Counted from the stretch's first letter, positions 26,209-37,961 are shown. The stretch is DNA of 64,000 nucleotides from Paramacrobiotus metropolitanus (GCF_019649055.1 NW_026570224.1:2976001-3040000); one strand, 5' to 3'. A program made the numbers and translations. Notes: generated by a model from the letters alone, not told the origin.

Positions 26209-26917
26209 ATGAAAACCCCGTCGCCATCAGTCGTTCTTCTGTGCATCCTACCCGATAAAGACAAGCCCCTGGAGGAGATCCGCATTATACAGCTGTTCGG
26301 CGTCAAGGACTGCGAGTTCTACTGGTCGAAAAACGGCGATTACATGGCCGTCAAAGTTGAGCGTTATAACCATATGAAGAAATGGGCGAAAGAGTTTGAC
26401 TGCGGTGGAATATTTTATCAACCTGGAGGTGTTCGCCCTAATTAAACGAACGGAAGTCCCGTAGAATCCATTAAAATACGAGGTGAGTACAGTAGAATGG
26501 GACCGGTTTGAGAAGTTATAACCTTATACGACGCAAGTTTTTTCGGTACTGAAATAAGAATTGACACGTGATTTGATATTTTAGACTACCAGTTTTCGTA
26601 GCAGGTTGCAGGTGTTAGAGAAATAGATTGATTGGGCCTATTTTACAAGATCAATTTCTTTTGTAGCCCCGTTGACGATCTTTTTGCCTCACCAGAGTAT
26701 CTTCCTTTGATTAGTAAAATTTTAAAAGTTAATTTATTTTGAAGTAATATGCGGTGATTTATCAGAAATACTTAGAATGAATTTTATTGGCGTTTGCAGA
26801 TTCCATCGTGGATCTATCCTGGGAACCAAATGGCAACAAATTAGTAGTGCTGACTGTTGCTGGTTCAGAAAATTGGCTAATTTCTATAGTTGACGACAAG
26901 GCATCGTTTTCGATTTA
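26209..26917 (+). pseudogene. eIF3 subunit b fragment, frameshifted
   Basis: Two pieces match the beta-propeller region of translation initiation factor eIF3b. Piece 1 (26209-26482) reads IIQLFGVKDCEFYWSKNGDY, then MAVKVERY. The frame then shifts near 26415 to read LEVFALIKRTEVP, and shifts back near 26460 to read VESIKI before a good donor at 26483. Piece 2 (26800-26917), after an acceptor, reads DSIVDLSWEPNGNKLVVL and stops soon after. The intron is retained, so this is a genomic fragment rather than a retrocopy. The RNA-recognition domain and the rest of the propeller are missing. Two frameshifts and truncation at both ends support a pseudogene. Confidence 0.75.
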
Positions 26918-27261
26918 GTCAGTAAGCGTCGTCCATGGAAAAGTTGCAGGTCTTTTGCAACTTACAGATCTTTGATTACAAGTATGTGCTTGTAGCATTT
27001 ATGTAATAAGCAGATGTTTGAGACAATTCAAGAGAGTTACATAAAGACTCGAAGTGCATTTTATTTCTTGCCATTGCTTTATGAAGTTATTCTGCGATGT
27101 AATTTAGTATTATTTATTTAGTAGATTAGTATGTGTTTATTTCGCCGAATTTTTCACACTTTTATGGTGCTAATTATGTTTGAATATGTTATAGAAAAAT
27201 TAGCGCTGCGGCACAAGGTGGAGAAAATCTCCAGGTCGCCTATGGGGCAGTTCGTCGTTCC

Positions 27262-27988
27262 TCACACGGCTTCTAGGAAAGGACATTCGTATTTCTGACA
27301 GTGTGTTGATTGACACTGTCTGTATGTTATGCAGCGGAAGCGTTGGGTATTAAATTTTTGTGGATACCGCCGATTTGTCAGTATTGGGGGATGCTTCACA
27401 CTTTTTGCTCTTTGACGTCCAATGGGATCCCACAGGACGCTACCGTTAAAATAGCTGCTAGCATTAAAATTTACCTTATGATTTAAATTGTATTTAAAAA
27501 GCCTGCGCTCGATCGTACGTGTCGTGATTACAAAAAACCGAGCAATTTCCCTAACTGTGAAGCCTTTGCATCGCATTTCACAGAGTTCGTTATCCGGAAT
27601 ATAAATTTTTCCGTATTTATTAGTGCCGCCATTCATTTCATAGAAATAATCCGACCCCTTTTCTTCTTCCCGCAGTAGCTGATGCAAGCCCTCTGAACAG
27701 TTTCGCAAAACGTCGAACAACTGCTCAGTGCTGAGCATCTCTCGTGACTTCGTTAGGTAAGTTTCCGCATATGTCCCGTGTGTAACTAAAAAACAGCAAA
27801 ATAAACGTGGCAGAATCAAATTAGGTTAACCGCTATTTTATCGGATTTTCACAGCTTACCCAGTTTAATATTCAATCTGCGCCAGTGCTCCTTCAATGCC
27901 GTCCTGATCCCCATCTGCAGTATCCAAGAGCCTAGTGGCCCGCCTGACGACAGAATCCGCAAACACAATAAAAGCTTCCATTGTATCT
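27262..27988 (-). CDS. Helix-turn-helix protein, possibly transposon-derived, structure uncertain
   Basis: An open frame (27804-27262 after an acceptor) contains a clear helix-turn-helix: NELCEMRCKGFTVREIARFF, then VITTRTIERRLFKYNL. That pattern is seen at the front of integrase-core proteins in animal transposons and host genes, but no integrase domain follows. The C-terminus has Cys clusters (CITYRQCQ, HCQKYECPF). A preceding exon ends at a good donor (27860) and joins in phase through ALKEHWRRLNIKLG. However, the same upstream exon reads more convincingly in another frame (FADSVVRRATRLLDTADGDQ, from an ATG near 27979), which stops just before the donor. A frameshift or decay is therefore possible. 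Function unknown. Confidence 0.35.
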
Positions 27989-28254
27989 GCACCAAACCGA
28001 AACCAATAGTAACAAATACTACATCAATGCCACGAAATTTACAAAAATTAGTTTGGGCTGTGACACAGCCGAACAATTCATTAATCATTGCAAAGCTGCT
28101 GTACAAAGTGTAACATAAGAAACGTACCGTATTCGGGAAATTTCGGATTTTGGGACGCATTCGACCGTTATGGATCCCACTGTACGTTACAGTGGCAGAA
28201 GTAGATTTTAGACTATTGTTAAACACATGGAACGGTAGCTTTGGGTTGCGGAAA

Positions 28255-28410
28255 GATACAGCTGTTACTCAACGGCAAGAACCCCAGAACGGGCCAGAAG
28301 ACGTAGACATCGAGGACTCCACCATTCAACGGCCCGATCATAAGCACTTGGAGGACTTAAGCCCTCAGCGGGCACAAGTACAAAAGATGCTGCAACTCGA
28401 AGAAATAAAC
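28255..28410 (+). other. Possible exon fragment, Gln/Glu-rich
   Basis: A plus-strand open segment with coding-like composition (RQEPQNGPEDVDIEDSTIQR, then QVQKMLQLEEINR) ends at AACAG|GTTTCG. It lies just inside the right inverted repeat. No family is recognised and no partner exon is evident. Confidence 0.2.
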
Positions 28411-28483
28411 AGGTTTCGTTCTTCAAATTCTAGTTTCTTCTTTCTACCAACGTCAACAACAACGCAAACTGCCAGATTTCCAC

Positions 28484-28720
28484 ATACAGTATGGCGAGCA
28501 CGCCAGGTTAAGGCCAATACCAGTAAATTATATGAAAAAGTCCATTACAGTGCGTGTAATGGAATGTGGAATTGGAAAATCAAAAGTTGAAAAAAAATTG
28601 GAAGTCCAGCATCCGGGTTGGCAAAATCGTAATCGATGTTTTTGAAATCGAGAAACGATGTTTTCCAATTCCAGATTTCCAAATCGATGAGGCTGTCGGA
28701 TTTGGAATTCCATATACACG
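28484..28720 (-). repeat. Inverted repeat, right copy
   Basis: Reverse complement of 25685-25925. The two copies enclose about 2.56 kb holding the eIF3b fragment and the helix-turn-helix frame. Several short open frames here are by-products of the repeat. Confidence 0.8.
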
Positions 28721-29024
28721 ACATTGGTGGCCGTATGGCGCATCTTATTTGGCAGGAATTAGTTCTGCGCCCAAGACAGTCTAAAAGCGCATCACTGCGC
28801 CCTCTGACGTCACTGCGAGCACTCATCCCTGTTCCTTAAGTTAACGTGGCAAGCAAATTAACATAAACAAACGCAAACCAACATTTTTGCGATCTTTTTA
28901 ACTTTTCAGTTTCCACGTCCGAATGGATAAACTATGCTGCTAAGCGGTTAAATTCGATCTGCGAATTCTGACACCTTTTACAGTTGGAAAGTTAAATGCA
29001 TTCGCGGTGCTTCTGCAGTGAAAA

Positions 29025-31339
29025 ATGTTAGATATCAAAGAACTGAAATCAGTCAGCGATTACGAAACTAGCATCGATCTGATACCCGATGTTGCGAGCA
29101 GTCAGAACGGTTCTGGATTCTCCGAAACCTACCACAGGCATACCACATCGCACGATGGAACTCTTCCGCATCGCGTTCCTTCACAGTCGCTATCTGGAGC
29201 GGATTCTCAGGATGCGCACAAGCAGCGCGAAGAAAACCGTATATGCTGCTTTGTGCGCATTGACCGTTTCCCACCGGCGGCCAAATTTTTTATTTGTTCC
29301 TTTGGAATCTTTTTTTGTTTTATGATTTATGGTTACGTTCAGGTAAGTGCGGCTGATTAGATTACTTGTTCAATTTGCTCATGAAAATTAATTGGGCTTA
29401 TTTCTGCAGGAGTTAATGTTTCGGATAGAAGGATTCAAAGACTTCGGATGGTATCTGACTCTGATGCAGTTTACTTTCTACACCGTATTCAGCTACTGCG
29501 AGCGCCGCTTAACGATGAAAGATATCCGAAGACGGTAAACGTTGTGCTAGACGTTACTGTTACAGTTTTTGTTTGCCGTTTGCTTGACCGGGTAAAATGC
29601 ACAGGTTTTTTGCTCTATCGCCGGCAGCAATCCGAGTAATAAGACCATTTCTGCAGGCCTCTACCCGTACACCTAAGACATGGAAAGGAGCTAACTAATT
29701 TGCATTAAAATTCTGTTTTAGGATACCGCTGCGATATTACGCCATAATAGGCTTTCTTGCCATGGCTACAATTGGGCTCAGCAATGTGTCTCTGGCATAT
29801 TTGAATTATCCAACGCAAGTAGTGTTTAAGTGCTGCAAATTGATTCCGGTTCTAATTGGAGGGATCTTGATACAAGGTGAAAAGAATTATGGCGTCGGTA
29901 AATTTGTCACCATTTACGCTAACTCGCTTTTAGGAAAAAGATACGGCATTTTGGACGGAATGGCCGCATGCTGCATGAGCATTGGTTTAATATTTTTTGT
30001 TCTGGCCGACAATAAAGTCCAACCGAATTTCGATGTAACAGGTAGGAAACACGTAGTTTATCAAGTACACGTATTTTGATTCGTATTTAGTTTTCAGAAA
30101 GCCCCTTTATGGGGTATTTTAAATTTTTAATGCACTGTTTTATGTTATTTATGAAAGCACTATTACCTGCAATTTTGTGCGATTTCTTCTTAGGTGTGAT
30201 ATTGGTATCTCTTGCACTTATTGCCGATGCTGCCATCGGAAATATTCAAGAAAAAGCCGTCCGCATATATCACGGTTCTACTCTGGAAGTTGTTTACTTC
30301 ACTCATTTGATTGGCGGCCTCTACATACTAGTGGGCTTGCTGTTATCGGGAGAATTATTCCAAGCTTTTTCGTATTGTTGGGAGGTGAGTATTTTGTGAC
30401 CAACGAGTTTTTTCCTCTTGAGTGCGTTTTCGTCGTAGTACGAACGCATCAGACTTTGCCGGTTATCTTTGTCGCAATGAGTTATTTGCATAGATTTTAG
30501 GCTTTTATTTATCACTGCTAGCGGCGTTGTGTACGAGTATAGTTTATTTACTAATAGTCGAGTAGTATAGCAAATATCGTAGATCGACCAGTGTGGAATT
30601 CCTGTTTTGTAATTAGACAGGGCCCAGGGGCATATGTTAACAATGTACATATGCTGATTTGTTTAAGTATTCTTGCTTTTTTCAGCATCCAAAATTTTAC
30701 GCCTACGCAACACTTTTCGGGATCACCGGTTATGTTGGAGTGCAAATGGTTTTAACCATGGTGATATCGTTTGGGGCATTTATTGCCATGAGTGGTAAGA
30801 CCGAAAGAGATAAGACATAATTAAATCACAACTCTGCTGACTAACTACTGTAGATGCAGATCTAATTTTATTGTTTGCATATGAAATCTCAGAACTTAAA
30901 TTACTTTGTTAACTGTTACACGGAAAATAGAGTTTTAAGATTCAAGATTCGCTAATTTTTCTCAGCACAGTCCTCATCTTTTATTTTTGTCTGGGTGAAT
31001 CCAGATGGGCCAGCTGATCGATAAAATAAGAAATTTCACTTGAGACCAACACGGTTGCAGGCTGACGCTTAATGAAATTTGTTTTCTTCTGTAGTTACGA
31101 CATTCCGGAAAGCCTTGTCGATTGTGGTGTCTTTCATTGCGTTCACGAAACCCTTTACACTACAGTATTTATGGGCGGGATTTATAATTTTGTTTGGTAT
31201 TTATCTAAACGTGTACAGCAGAAATCAGCAGGAGATGAAATCTTATTCTGCGAATATTATTAGCAGAATCCGGTATTTGTTCTGTTTTCTGGCGCCAAGG
31301 AGGCGCCATCCTACCCGTGAATATTCTCAAGTCGTATAG
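29025..31339 (+). CDS. SLC35B3: PAPS transporter, SLC35B3-like
   Basis: Multipass Golgi nucleotide-sugar-transporter-family protein that imports 3'-phosphoadenosine 5'-phosphosulfate for sulfation. Seven exons: 29025-29342, 29410-29534, 29722-29876, 29934-30041, 30194-30384, 30686-30794 and 31095-31339, giving 416 residues. A hydrophilic N-terminus of about 85 residues precedes the membrane core. Signatures match SLC35B3: GFKDFGWYLTLMQFTFY, GLSNVSLAYLNYPTQVVFKC, CKLIPVLIGG, GVILVSLALIADAAIGN, IQEKAVRIYHGS, TTFRKALSIVVSFI and GIYLNVYSRN. One intron is only 57 bp. A polyadenylation signal is at 31461-31466. Confidence 0.93.
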
Positions 31340-31460
31340 ATTTTTCATTTTTGTATGTGCTATAGTTTTTCGTTATAAATTGCTTTAATTTATTTGGATG
31401 ATCTGTATGGGCCCTAATAATTTTCTTTTCCGTTTTGTTAAGGTTAAGTTGCCTGGAAGA

Positions 31461-31466
31461 AATAAA
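31461..31466 (+). terminator. Polyadenylation signal of the SLC35B3-like gene
   Basis: AATAAA 122 bp after the stop codon. Confidence 0.55.
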
Positions 31467-32022
31467 ATACAATTACCGGTGAATATTTAACAGAATGGCC
31501 AATTAAATTCAGCCAAATCAACAGGCAGTGCTTTGTGTAGAGGAGCTAGCAGAAATCGCTTTACGCAATTTTGGTAATTTACAGTATGACACATTTGTGT
31601 GCTCACGGTACATATGAAACGAACGGGTCGAGACGTTGCTATGTACATCGACAGAGAACCGGGAAACCGTTGCCACTTGCCAGCCCCCTGAAAACATTAA
31701 GTACTCAGTTAGTTATTTCGAAAACGAGAATCTTCATTATTATTATTTTTGTTGTTCGTTTTCCGCAGTTTGCAAAGCATTCCTTGCGCAGGGCTTGCAT
31801 ATGTGCAGAAGTACTGTGCAGTACGTACTAATTTTACGCTTGACAGTCCATTGCGGCGACGGATGGTTTTGGATATGGTCCGTCAACCGTCAAGTCTTAC
31901 GGACATCGGCATTTGCCGAAATACATGCATTTAGGCTGGTATACTAGTTGGCTGCGCCACGCATTGAAAGTACGCACCGCCATTTTTTGTCCCCATGTAC
32001 GTTTCCGAAATCGAATTTTTGT
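31467..32022. other. Short intergenic region
   Basis: Tail-to-head spacing between SLC35B3 and the methyltransferase gene. Open frames at 31571-31947 overlap each other and are not supported. Confidence 0.35.
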
Positions 32023-34488
32023 ATGGGCTCAAAGATCTTTCCCAGGCGCTGCTGCCGGAATGTGGGCGTTCTATCCTATCGCGATTGTCTTCCCGGGAAT
32101 AAATCGCTGGTGGCGGGAATTATTGTCTGCCTCTTGATAGTCACTTTTCGAGTGATGATCTGCCCGTGTACCATATGTCACAGCCAGTGTCGCTGCAGCG
32201 GTGACGCAGTGTTATCGCGTGGTCCGGTTTGTCCATCGCGAGCGCACTGGTATGGCACATCAGCTTATCCCACCGTCGAAGGTCGGAACCAGTCATGGAG
32301 TTGGTTGATGACCTTTGTAGAGTCGGTGGCGAATGCTACAACGGACGATGTTTTGGATTGGGAGATATTTCTCGAACGGGTAACGGATGATAGCGCGATG
32401 ACCTTGGATTCGGTCAGGTAACTGTAATTATTGCTGTATCTGTAGGCGACCGCTCGCGGGAAATTGAGTTCTACGTATTAAAAATGAAGCATTCACTGAT
32501 TCCGAACTAACGGCTATAAATATTATTAAATTAGTGTCCAGCCAAAAAGTAGTAAATTTTCACGAAAATAAAACAGACCCAATTTAAAGAAGCTGAGGCA
32601 TAGGGAAAAAAAGCCACTTCGTATTAGTCAAGTTCTGCGTCGACGATACTGTCTACTGAAGTATGTGCAGTATATTTGCGTTGTACAATACAGTGCGCTT
32701 CAATGCATTTAGGATAATCAATCAGCTTTGTTTTGTTTTCGATAATTTATTTTGATAACTAGTAGCCGAGCGTTCAATTTTGTATTACAAAGTTTTGCTG
32801 AGATCTGAAGTTGTATCCCTGCTGTGCACTAATTATTGGAACGATTACAGGTTTAGCGGTGCATTACTGTCTGATCCCGAAAAAGATCTCGAAAGAACGC
32901 AGAACATGCGGAAATGGGCAATGGATCGGGTGGAGTGTTTTACTAAATTATGCGATGCGAAAACGGAAGCGAAAACATCTTTAAGAAACCATCCACCTGC
33001 TTTTACCGGGCATATCGTGTTTTTGAATTTTCGCGATGTCGATATTTATGATATAGAGAGAACATTAAAAGGGATCCTTCGGTCCCCGTACATCATCACT
33101 TCCTGTACAGCTGGTAACTGATTGATCACTTTCATGACAGTTGTACAAATTTATTTATCCTATTTTAACAACAATGTTAAATTGGTTCAACTCATTGTCA
33201 GTGTAACTGTTCAAAAATATTAATTCGTGTGTCATACTGTTTTGTAGTAAAAACGGCGTCGAAAACCGTTATCCTTAGCTTGGAATGAGCTTTTTTACAC
33301 ACTGATGCCGTCCTAATTTCAGACTTTCCAATTTCTCCCCACGAAGAGGACACCGGTTTAGCGTTATATGACCTGTTGAACAAAATGTTCTTTGAGCTGG
33401 ACTGGGTGCCGATTTTGTCCGACATTAGTCGGTGTGTGAGCGCTAAATCCGGTCCATGCCATTTTTGGATCATTTGGAAAGCTTGGAATTCTGGTGCGAA
33501 ACCCTCATATATTCCTCCGGCCGGAACTGGTAGTGCCGAATTCGAAATTCAACGTCTTTCTGCTTTAGTTACGCATCCTCAGTCAGGTAACAAACAGCAC
33601 TGGACTCCTTTAAAGTGGCACATGATTACTGATTTCCCATTTTCTTGTGTTAAATTGAGTACGATAATTGTTTAGTACAGCAATGTTTACATTGCAAATT
33701 ATACAGTTGCAAGAGCGAAGTGGAAAAGCGACTGCAACAATCATTAAAAAAATCTTTTTTAAGCTGAACGAAAAAAAACGATTACATGCAGCTGTCGGGA
33801 AACGGCATCGCATAAAGGGATGACCTTTGCAGATACATGCCGACGTAGACAGCGAATTGGTGGTACGTGGGAAGAGTTCGGCTTTATCGATGGCCAGTGG
33901 ACCGTCTGTTTGGACCCTCTAGAAAAATCCATGGCATCCGGGTCTTGCCTAGTCTACAGTTTTGGCGTGGGTAAGGACTGGTCATTCGATGACGCCATGC
34001 ACGCGCTGGGCTGCCGGGTGTACTCCTTCGACCCTTCCATTAAGACGGCCTCGTACCAGCGCAACCGTCACCACTACTTTTACGACTGGGGTTTAGTCAC
34101 CGGCGGAGCCCGTCATCCCCGGTGGATGCTGCTGTCCTACGACGACATCCGACGGCGCCTTAACCACGACGACCAGCGGGTGACGGTGCTGAAGATGGAT
34201 GTGGAGGGCGCGGAGTGGATGTTCCTGAATGCTACCAACATCAGCCATCGTTTGGCGGAGGTGGACCAACTGGTGCTAGAGATCCATACGCCACGCTATG
34301 CCGACTGGCGCAAGGGCGTCAAATGGCGCTCGCTGCTGCTGCACAATATTGAGAAAAATGGGTTTGTGCTGTTTAACTCCAGGATTAATCCCCTGGGTGG
34401 AGATTTGCGGGCGTACAGTCATAAAAAGTTTTTCCAGAATTCTAAACAGATTCTGGTGGAATTGTCATATATGCGCTGTGCCGGATAA
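32023..34488 (+). CDS. METTL24-like membrane-anchored methyltransferase
   Basis: Four in-phase exons: 32023-32417, 32851-33113, 33323-33586 and 33833-34488, giving 525 residues. An N-terminal signal anchor (SLVAGIIVCLLIVTFRVMI) implies a type II membrane protein. The luminal stem includes HFWIIWKAWNSG. The C-terminal S-adenosylmethionine-dependent fold shows CRRRQRIGGTW, YSFGVGKDWSFDDAMHALGC (binding loop), YSFDPS, and KMDVEGAEW, as in METTL24/FkbM-like proteins. Substrate is unknown for this family. The last exon is distinctly GC-richer than its neighbours. The ATG at 32023 is chosen because it precedes the membrane anchor; the frame is open further upstream without an ATG. Confidence 0.85.
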
Positions 34489-35093
34489 AGAATTCGCTAC
34501 CGGCATTGTTTGTTCCACAAGGATGTTTTGCTCGTTGACTGCTGCAGATGGTGTCTCAGAAACCGATAGCCAGTTCCGCATAGAGAACCAACCCACTGTT
34601 ATGTAGTATTGCAAAAACATGACCTTTTTTTGTAACCATTTTAATGCTGCTTATTTGCCAAGTTGCGCTCCCTATGATTGAAAATATAAATCATCATTTA
34701 AGCTTGTGTTAGTTCAGCATACTTCCATGCATAGATACAGGCTAACAGCAACCGGATATTTTTCTGTTCTTTATTTTAAATTTCAAAACCTTTAGATCTG
34801 GGCAGTCTGGTGGAGAAGAAATACCGTGCATACCTAAACACACAAAGTATCCCCTCTAATACATGGCGAGATTCATTAAACAGAGAAGACAGAAATACGA
34901 TAAGCCCATATACATATTTCAATTTAACATTTATAAAACAGGTACCGGAAGTAAGGAAGATAGATAAGTAAACACAGACGAGAGGACAGAAAATTTATTA
35001 TATGGTTATCTGGCATTTGTTATAGATGTCAGAGATATAAGAATGTTTCCATGAAGAGTCAGTCACGATCACGACATAGTGTTGTAAGAAACT
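34489..35093. other. Intergenic region, no supported gene
   Basis: About 600 bp holding the 3' ends of two convergent genes. Nothing coding is apparent. Confidence 0.4.
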
Positions 35094-35648
35094 TTAGCCT
35101 TGTGTTGGTGACTGCGCTAGCAGTGCCAAACCCAGTAGCAGGAACGGTAGCATTTGACTCATGTCATCTCCGCCGCCGGACGATCCTCCACTTCCACCGC
35201 CTCCACCACCACCGCCTCCATATCCACCGTATCCCCAGTCATCATCCCCACCAAAGCCATCATCATCGTCATCCAACAATAACAGCGCCGCAATCAGCGC
35301 TGAATTATCTCCATTCCCACCACCAAACTGCCGCCCGCTACGCACATCCCCGGTAACATTAGCCAGTTGGGCGGTGACATTGGCCAGATTAAATCCTTCC
35401 GGTAACTGCAGTGTACCGTTCTTCATTAAGAGCTTCAAGAGACGCTTCAGCGTCTGTCGGTATGCTGGTGGAAGCTTGAAACGGTGTTTGTGGTCCGAAT
35501 TATTCCGGGCTTGGTGATGATTGATAGTATTTTGAAGGGGATCGTTGCTGTCAGGGGCGAGTGACCTTCCAGCCACCGGCGACGTACAACACCAACACAA
35601 TAGTATCAGCAGACAGCATGCGATACTTCCGAAAACTGCGTAGCCCAT
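35094..35648 (-). CDS. Secreted Gly/Asp-rich protein, member A of a new three-member family
   Basis: Single exon, 184 residues. A signal peptide (FGSIACCLLILLCWCC) is followed by a polar region with N-glycosylation sites, a basic amphipathic segment (RQTLKRLLKLLMKNG), NVTAQLANVTG, then NSALIAALLLL immediately followed by DDDDDGFGGDDDWGYGG, a poly-Gly stretch, and a hydrophobic C-terminus LLLGLALLAQSPTQG. The same layout and terminal PTQG occur in the minus-strand gene at 37412 and, with an extension, in the plus-strand gene at 46348. No known domain is recognised. The Asp cluster could bind metal; that is inference. The proline-rich frame on the opposite strand (35161-35517) is only its shadow. 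Confidence 0.75.
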   Translation of the reverse strand: MGYAVFGSIACCLLILLCWCCTSPVAGRSLAPDSNDPLQNTINHHQARNNSDHKHRFKLPPAYRQTLKRLLKLLMKNGTLQLPEGFNLANVTAQLANVTGDVRSGRQFGGGNGDNSALIAALLLLDDDDDGFGGDDDWGYGGYGGGGGGGGGSGGSSGGGDDMSQMLPFLLLGLALLAQSPTQG

Positions 35649-37411
35649 TTTTGACTTTTGGCTAGCAGAAACCGAATATGCGCTTGGTTCTTCGTGCTAT
35701 CGACAGTGCAGATAACAAAAGGAAATGATTTCCGGTAAGCGCATTTTAAGCGCTTTGCAACTTTGTATGACTAAACTAACCTAATTTGGTGCGCGTTGAT
35801 TATGGCTTTTTCAACACATTTCCTAAAATCTCGACACACACGGTGCACTAAACTTGTTGATCTACATTTTTTAAATAAGATGTACTTGATGACGCAATAA
35901 TTATAAGTTATCCCGGCTACTTGATTACTTGGTGCTGCCAGTGTTAATTATGATTTGCAGCATTTAGCGACATAATTTGAATTTGTCAAAAGTATGTATG
36001 TAGCGCAGTGATCCCGCCCAGTATAAAGAGACTGGTTTCTTACCAAAGATGAAATTTATCAGCACTTTTTAAGAACAAAACTTTGAAATGAATATTATGT
36101 AATGCTGTATATAATCATGATACGAGTGCAAAAGTTGACATAAAATTCCTTTTTTTCATAGTAAAATTTGAAATGCATTAGGTCTTGAATCAATTTCTTT
36201 CTGCAGAATCACGATCCTGCATTAGCATTTCTTGTCTCTTGATGATGTTTGTATGCATCGTATGTGCTTGTATATATATACGAGTATATAGATATTATTA
36301 TGGTGCGGTTGTCCTATATACATATACTGCGAAGTACAAACAATGTCCCTGCTTTTAATATTACCGCAAAAAAAATTTGTTCTACTTAAGTACATTTATT
36401 ATTATTAACACTAGCTTGGAACCCCTACTCTTTGTATTAATTTTTCTGATTTTATTGACTGGTAAGTTAATCTTTCCGTAAGCCCCAATATCACTGGAAA
36501 TAGTATTCTGAAAATACTCGCATACACGCAACGGTAAAGCAAAAGAAAACTTACTACCACCCCCATGCTAATCCCGAAGCAGCATGGGGGGATTTCGTAA
36601 ATCGTTAAAATTGACATTAGTTCTACCACTCATGTTTGCCTAATTATTATGTTTTATTTACCTAACTTATTTTTGACAAATTTATTGACAACTGGAACTT
36701 GATGCCCAAAGCATTTAATGTGAATTAAAAACGGGTTGCCGCGATTTGGAATTATGCGTTTCTGTTGTTTTTTTTTAAATATCTGCGTGAAATGTGGGCG
36801 TGACTCACTATCAAGTGAGGTTTGGTTAACGGCATTGTTTTTTAGATTTAAAGCTGTTTAAATTAGAAATCCTAATCAAAAGTAATATGTACAATTAAAA
36901 TGGTGTGCAAGGGAGTTTTAGCAGCGGCTCTCTGTGCACATACAAATTAAAGAGGAATGCGATTTGAGTAATGGGTACAATTCCCGAACAGGATAGTACA
37001 AAGGAAGTGTTTCTGTTATAAAATCCAGTTTTACGTTGGTACTAAGTTTTTACTTGTATCGTGATACTTATTAAAGGTACCTCAGTAAATTCTTATACTT
37101 CGAAGAGCAGTCAGTGTGTACAGTTTTCTGTTCAACAATTTGCATATAGTAAGTCTGGAAAGAGACCATCACACTTCGCGAATGAGATGCCACAGTAAAC
37201 CAGAACCCTGCGACGAAGTTAAACGGCGAGTGGATATGGCATAAGACATAATGACAATTAGAAAGGTCACAGCTACAATGCCCAGAATACCAAACGTCTT
37301 TCTCTGCATAAGATCTGCAAGGTATCGTGCAAAAAGGTCACAACTCACAATCATGACAAAGTCATGTACACATAAGGCCATACAGTCAGATGGTGTTGCC
37401 GTTGACAAACT
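35649..37411. other. Intergenic region between the two minus-strand family members
   Basis: About 1.76 kb, AT-rich, with short TA-rich runs near 36270. A minus-strand frame at 37169-37408 encodes a membrane-like segment (VAVTFLIVIMSYAIS) directly after the stop of the next gene and is probably its 3' UTR. Another at 36411-36629 has no support. Confidence 0.4.
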
Positions 37412-37879
37412 TTAGCCTTGAGTGGGAAATCGGGAGATGAGCGCTATACCCAAAAGCGTCAATGTTGCTAATGAGGCGAAATCCGGCTGATTGTTCTGTT
37501 GCGGCATGGGACGCGGCCAGTCGTGATCACGATGGCGATCACGCAGTAACAACGCCAGCAGCAACGAATTCCCTCCACCGAAACCTCCACCAAAACCTCC
37601 AAATCCAAAACCGAATTGTTTGGCCTGGCGCAGTGCGGTGGAGTTATTGGAAAACGTCTCGTTGATCAGCGCTTTAATCTCCTCTGGTTTCATGGCCTCC
37701 ACACGTTTCATCATCTCCTTCAAACCGGCGCCTTGGCTGGAATTGAGAAACACTTCCAATCGCTTCTGGATGGATTTCTCATCGAGAAGGGCTTTGGCCT
37801 CCGGTAACGCCGGTATAAGGTTATCGGCATAAATTCCTATGCCACATAATACGAGAAAGCTAAGGATATACTTGAGCAT
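37412..37879 (-). CDS. Secreted Gly/His-rich protein, member B of the new family
   Basis: Single exon, 155 residues from the ATG at 37879, which opens a signal peptide (LKYILSFLVLCGIGIYA). A TATAAAA box at 37961-37955 rules out the longer open frame that starts at 38041. The mature protein has a helical region (KEMMKRVEAMKPEEIKALIN) with NNST and NETF glycosylation sites, a Phe/Gly run (QFGFGFGGFGGGFGGG), then NSLLLALLL followed by the charged block RDRHRDHDWPRP, a Gln/Asn spacer, and the hydrophobic end TLLGIALISRFPTQG. It shares architecture and end motif with the gene at 35094; here the Asp cluster is replaced by His, Arg and Asp. Confidence 0.77.
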   Translation of the reverse strand: MLKYILSFLVLCGIGIYADNLIPALPEAKALLDEKSIQKRLEVFLNSSQGAGLKEMMKRVEAMKPEEIKALINETFSNNSTALRQAKQFGFGFGGFGGGFGGGNSLLLALLLRDRHRDHDWPRPMPQQNNQPDFASLATLTLLGIALISRFPTQG

Positions 37880-37954
37880 TTTAGCGGACAGATACTGTAT
37901 CTCCAGCAGCATACACTTACGTAATGATCGATGGGATTGGTTTGTGACTTTGGA

Positions 37955-37961
37955 TTTTATA
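37955..37961 (-). promoter_or_regulatory. TATA box of secreted family member B
   Basis: TATAAAA on the minus strand, about 76 bp upstream of the ATG at 37879. It lies inside the longer open frame and so argues for the shorter protein. Confidence 0.55.

Noticed and set aside
35161-35517. Proline-rich plus-strand frame
   Set aside because: It is the reverse strand of the Gly/Asp-rich run of secreted family member A.
37169-37408. Minus-strand frame with a membrane-like segment
   Set aside because: It follows the stop of member B by a few bases and probably belongs to its 3' UTR; no start context or conservation.
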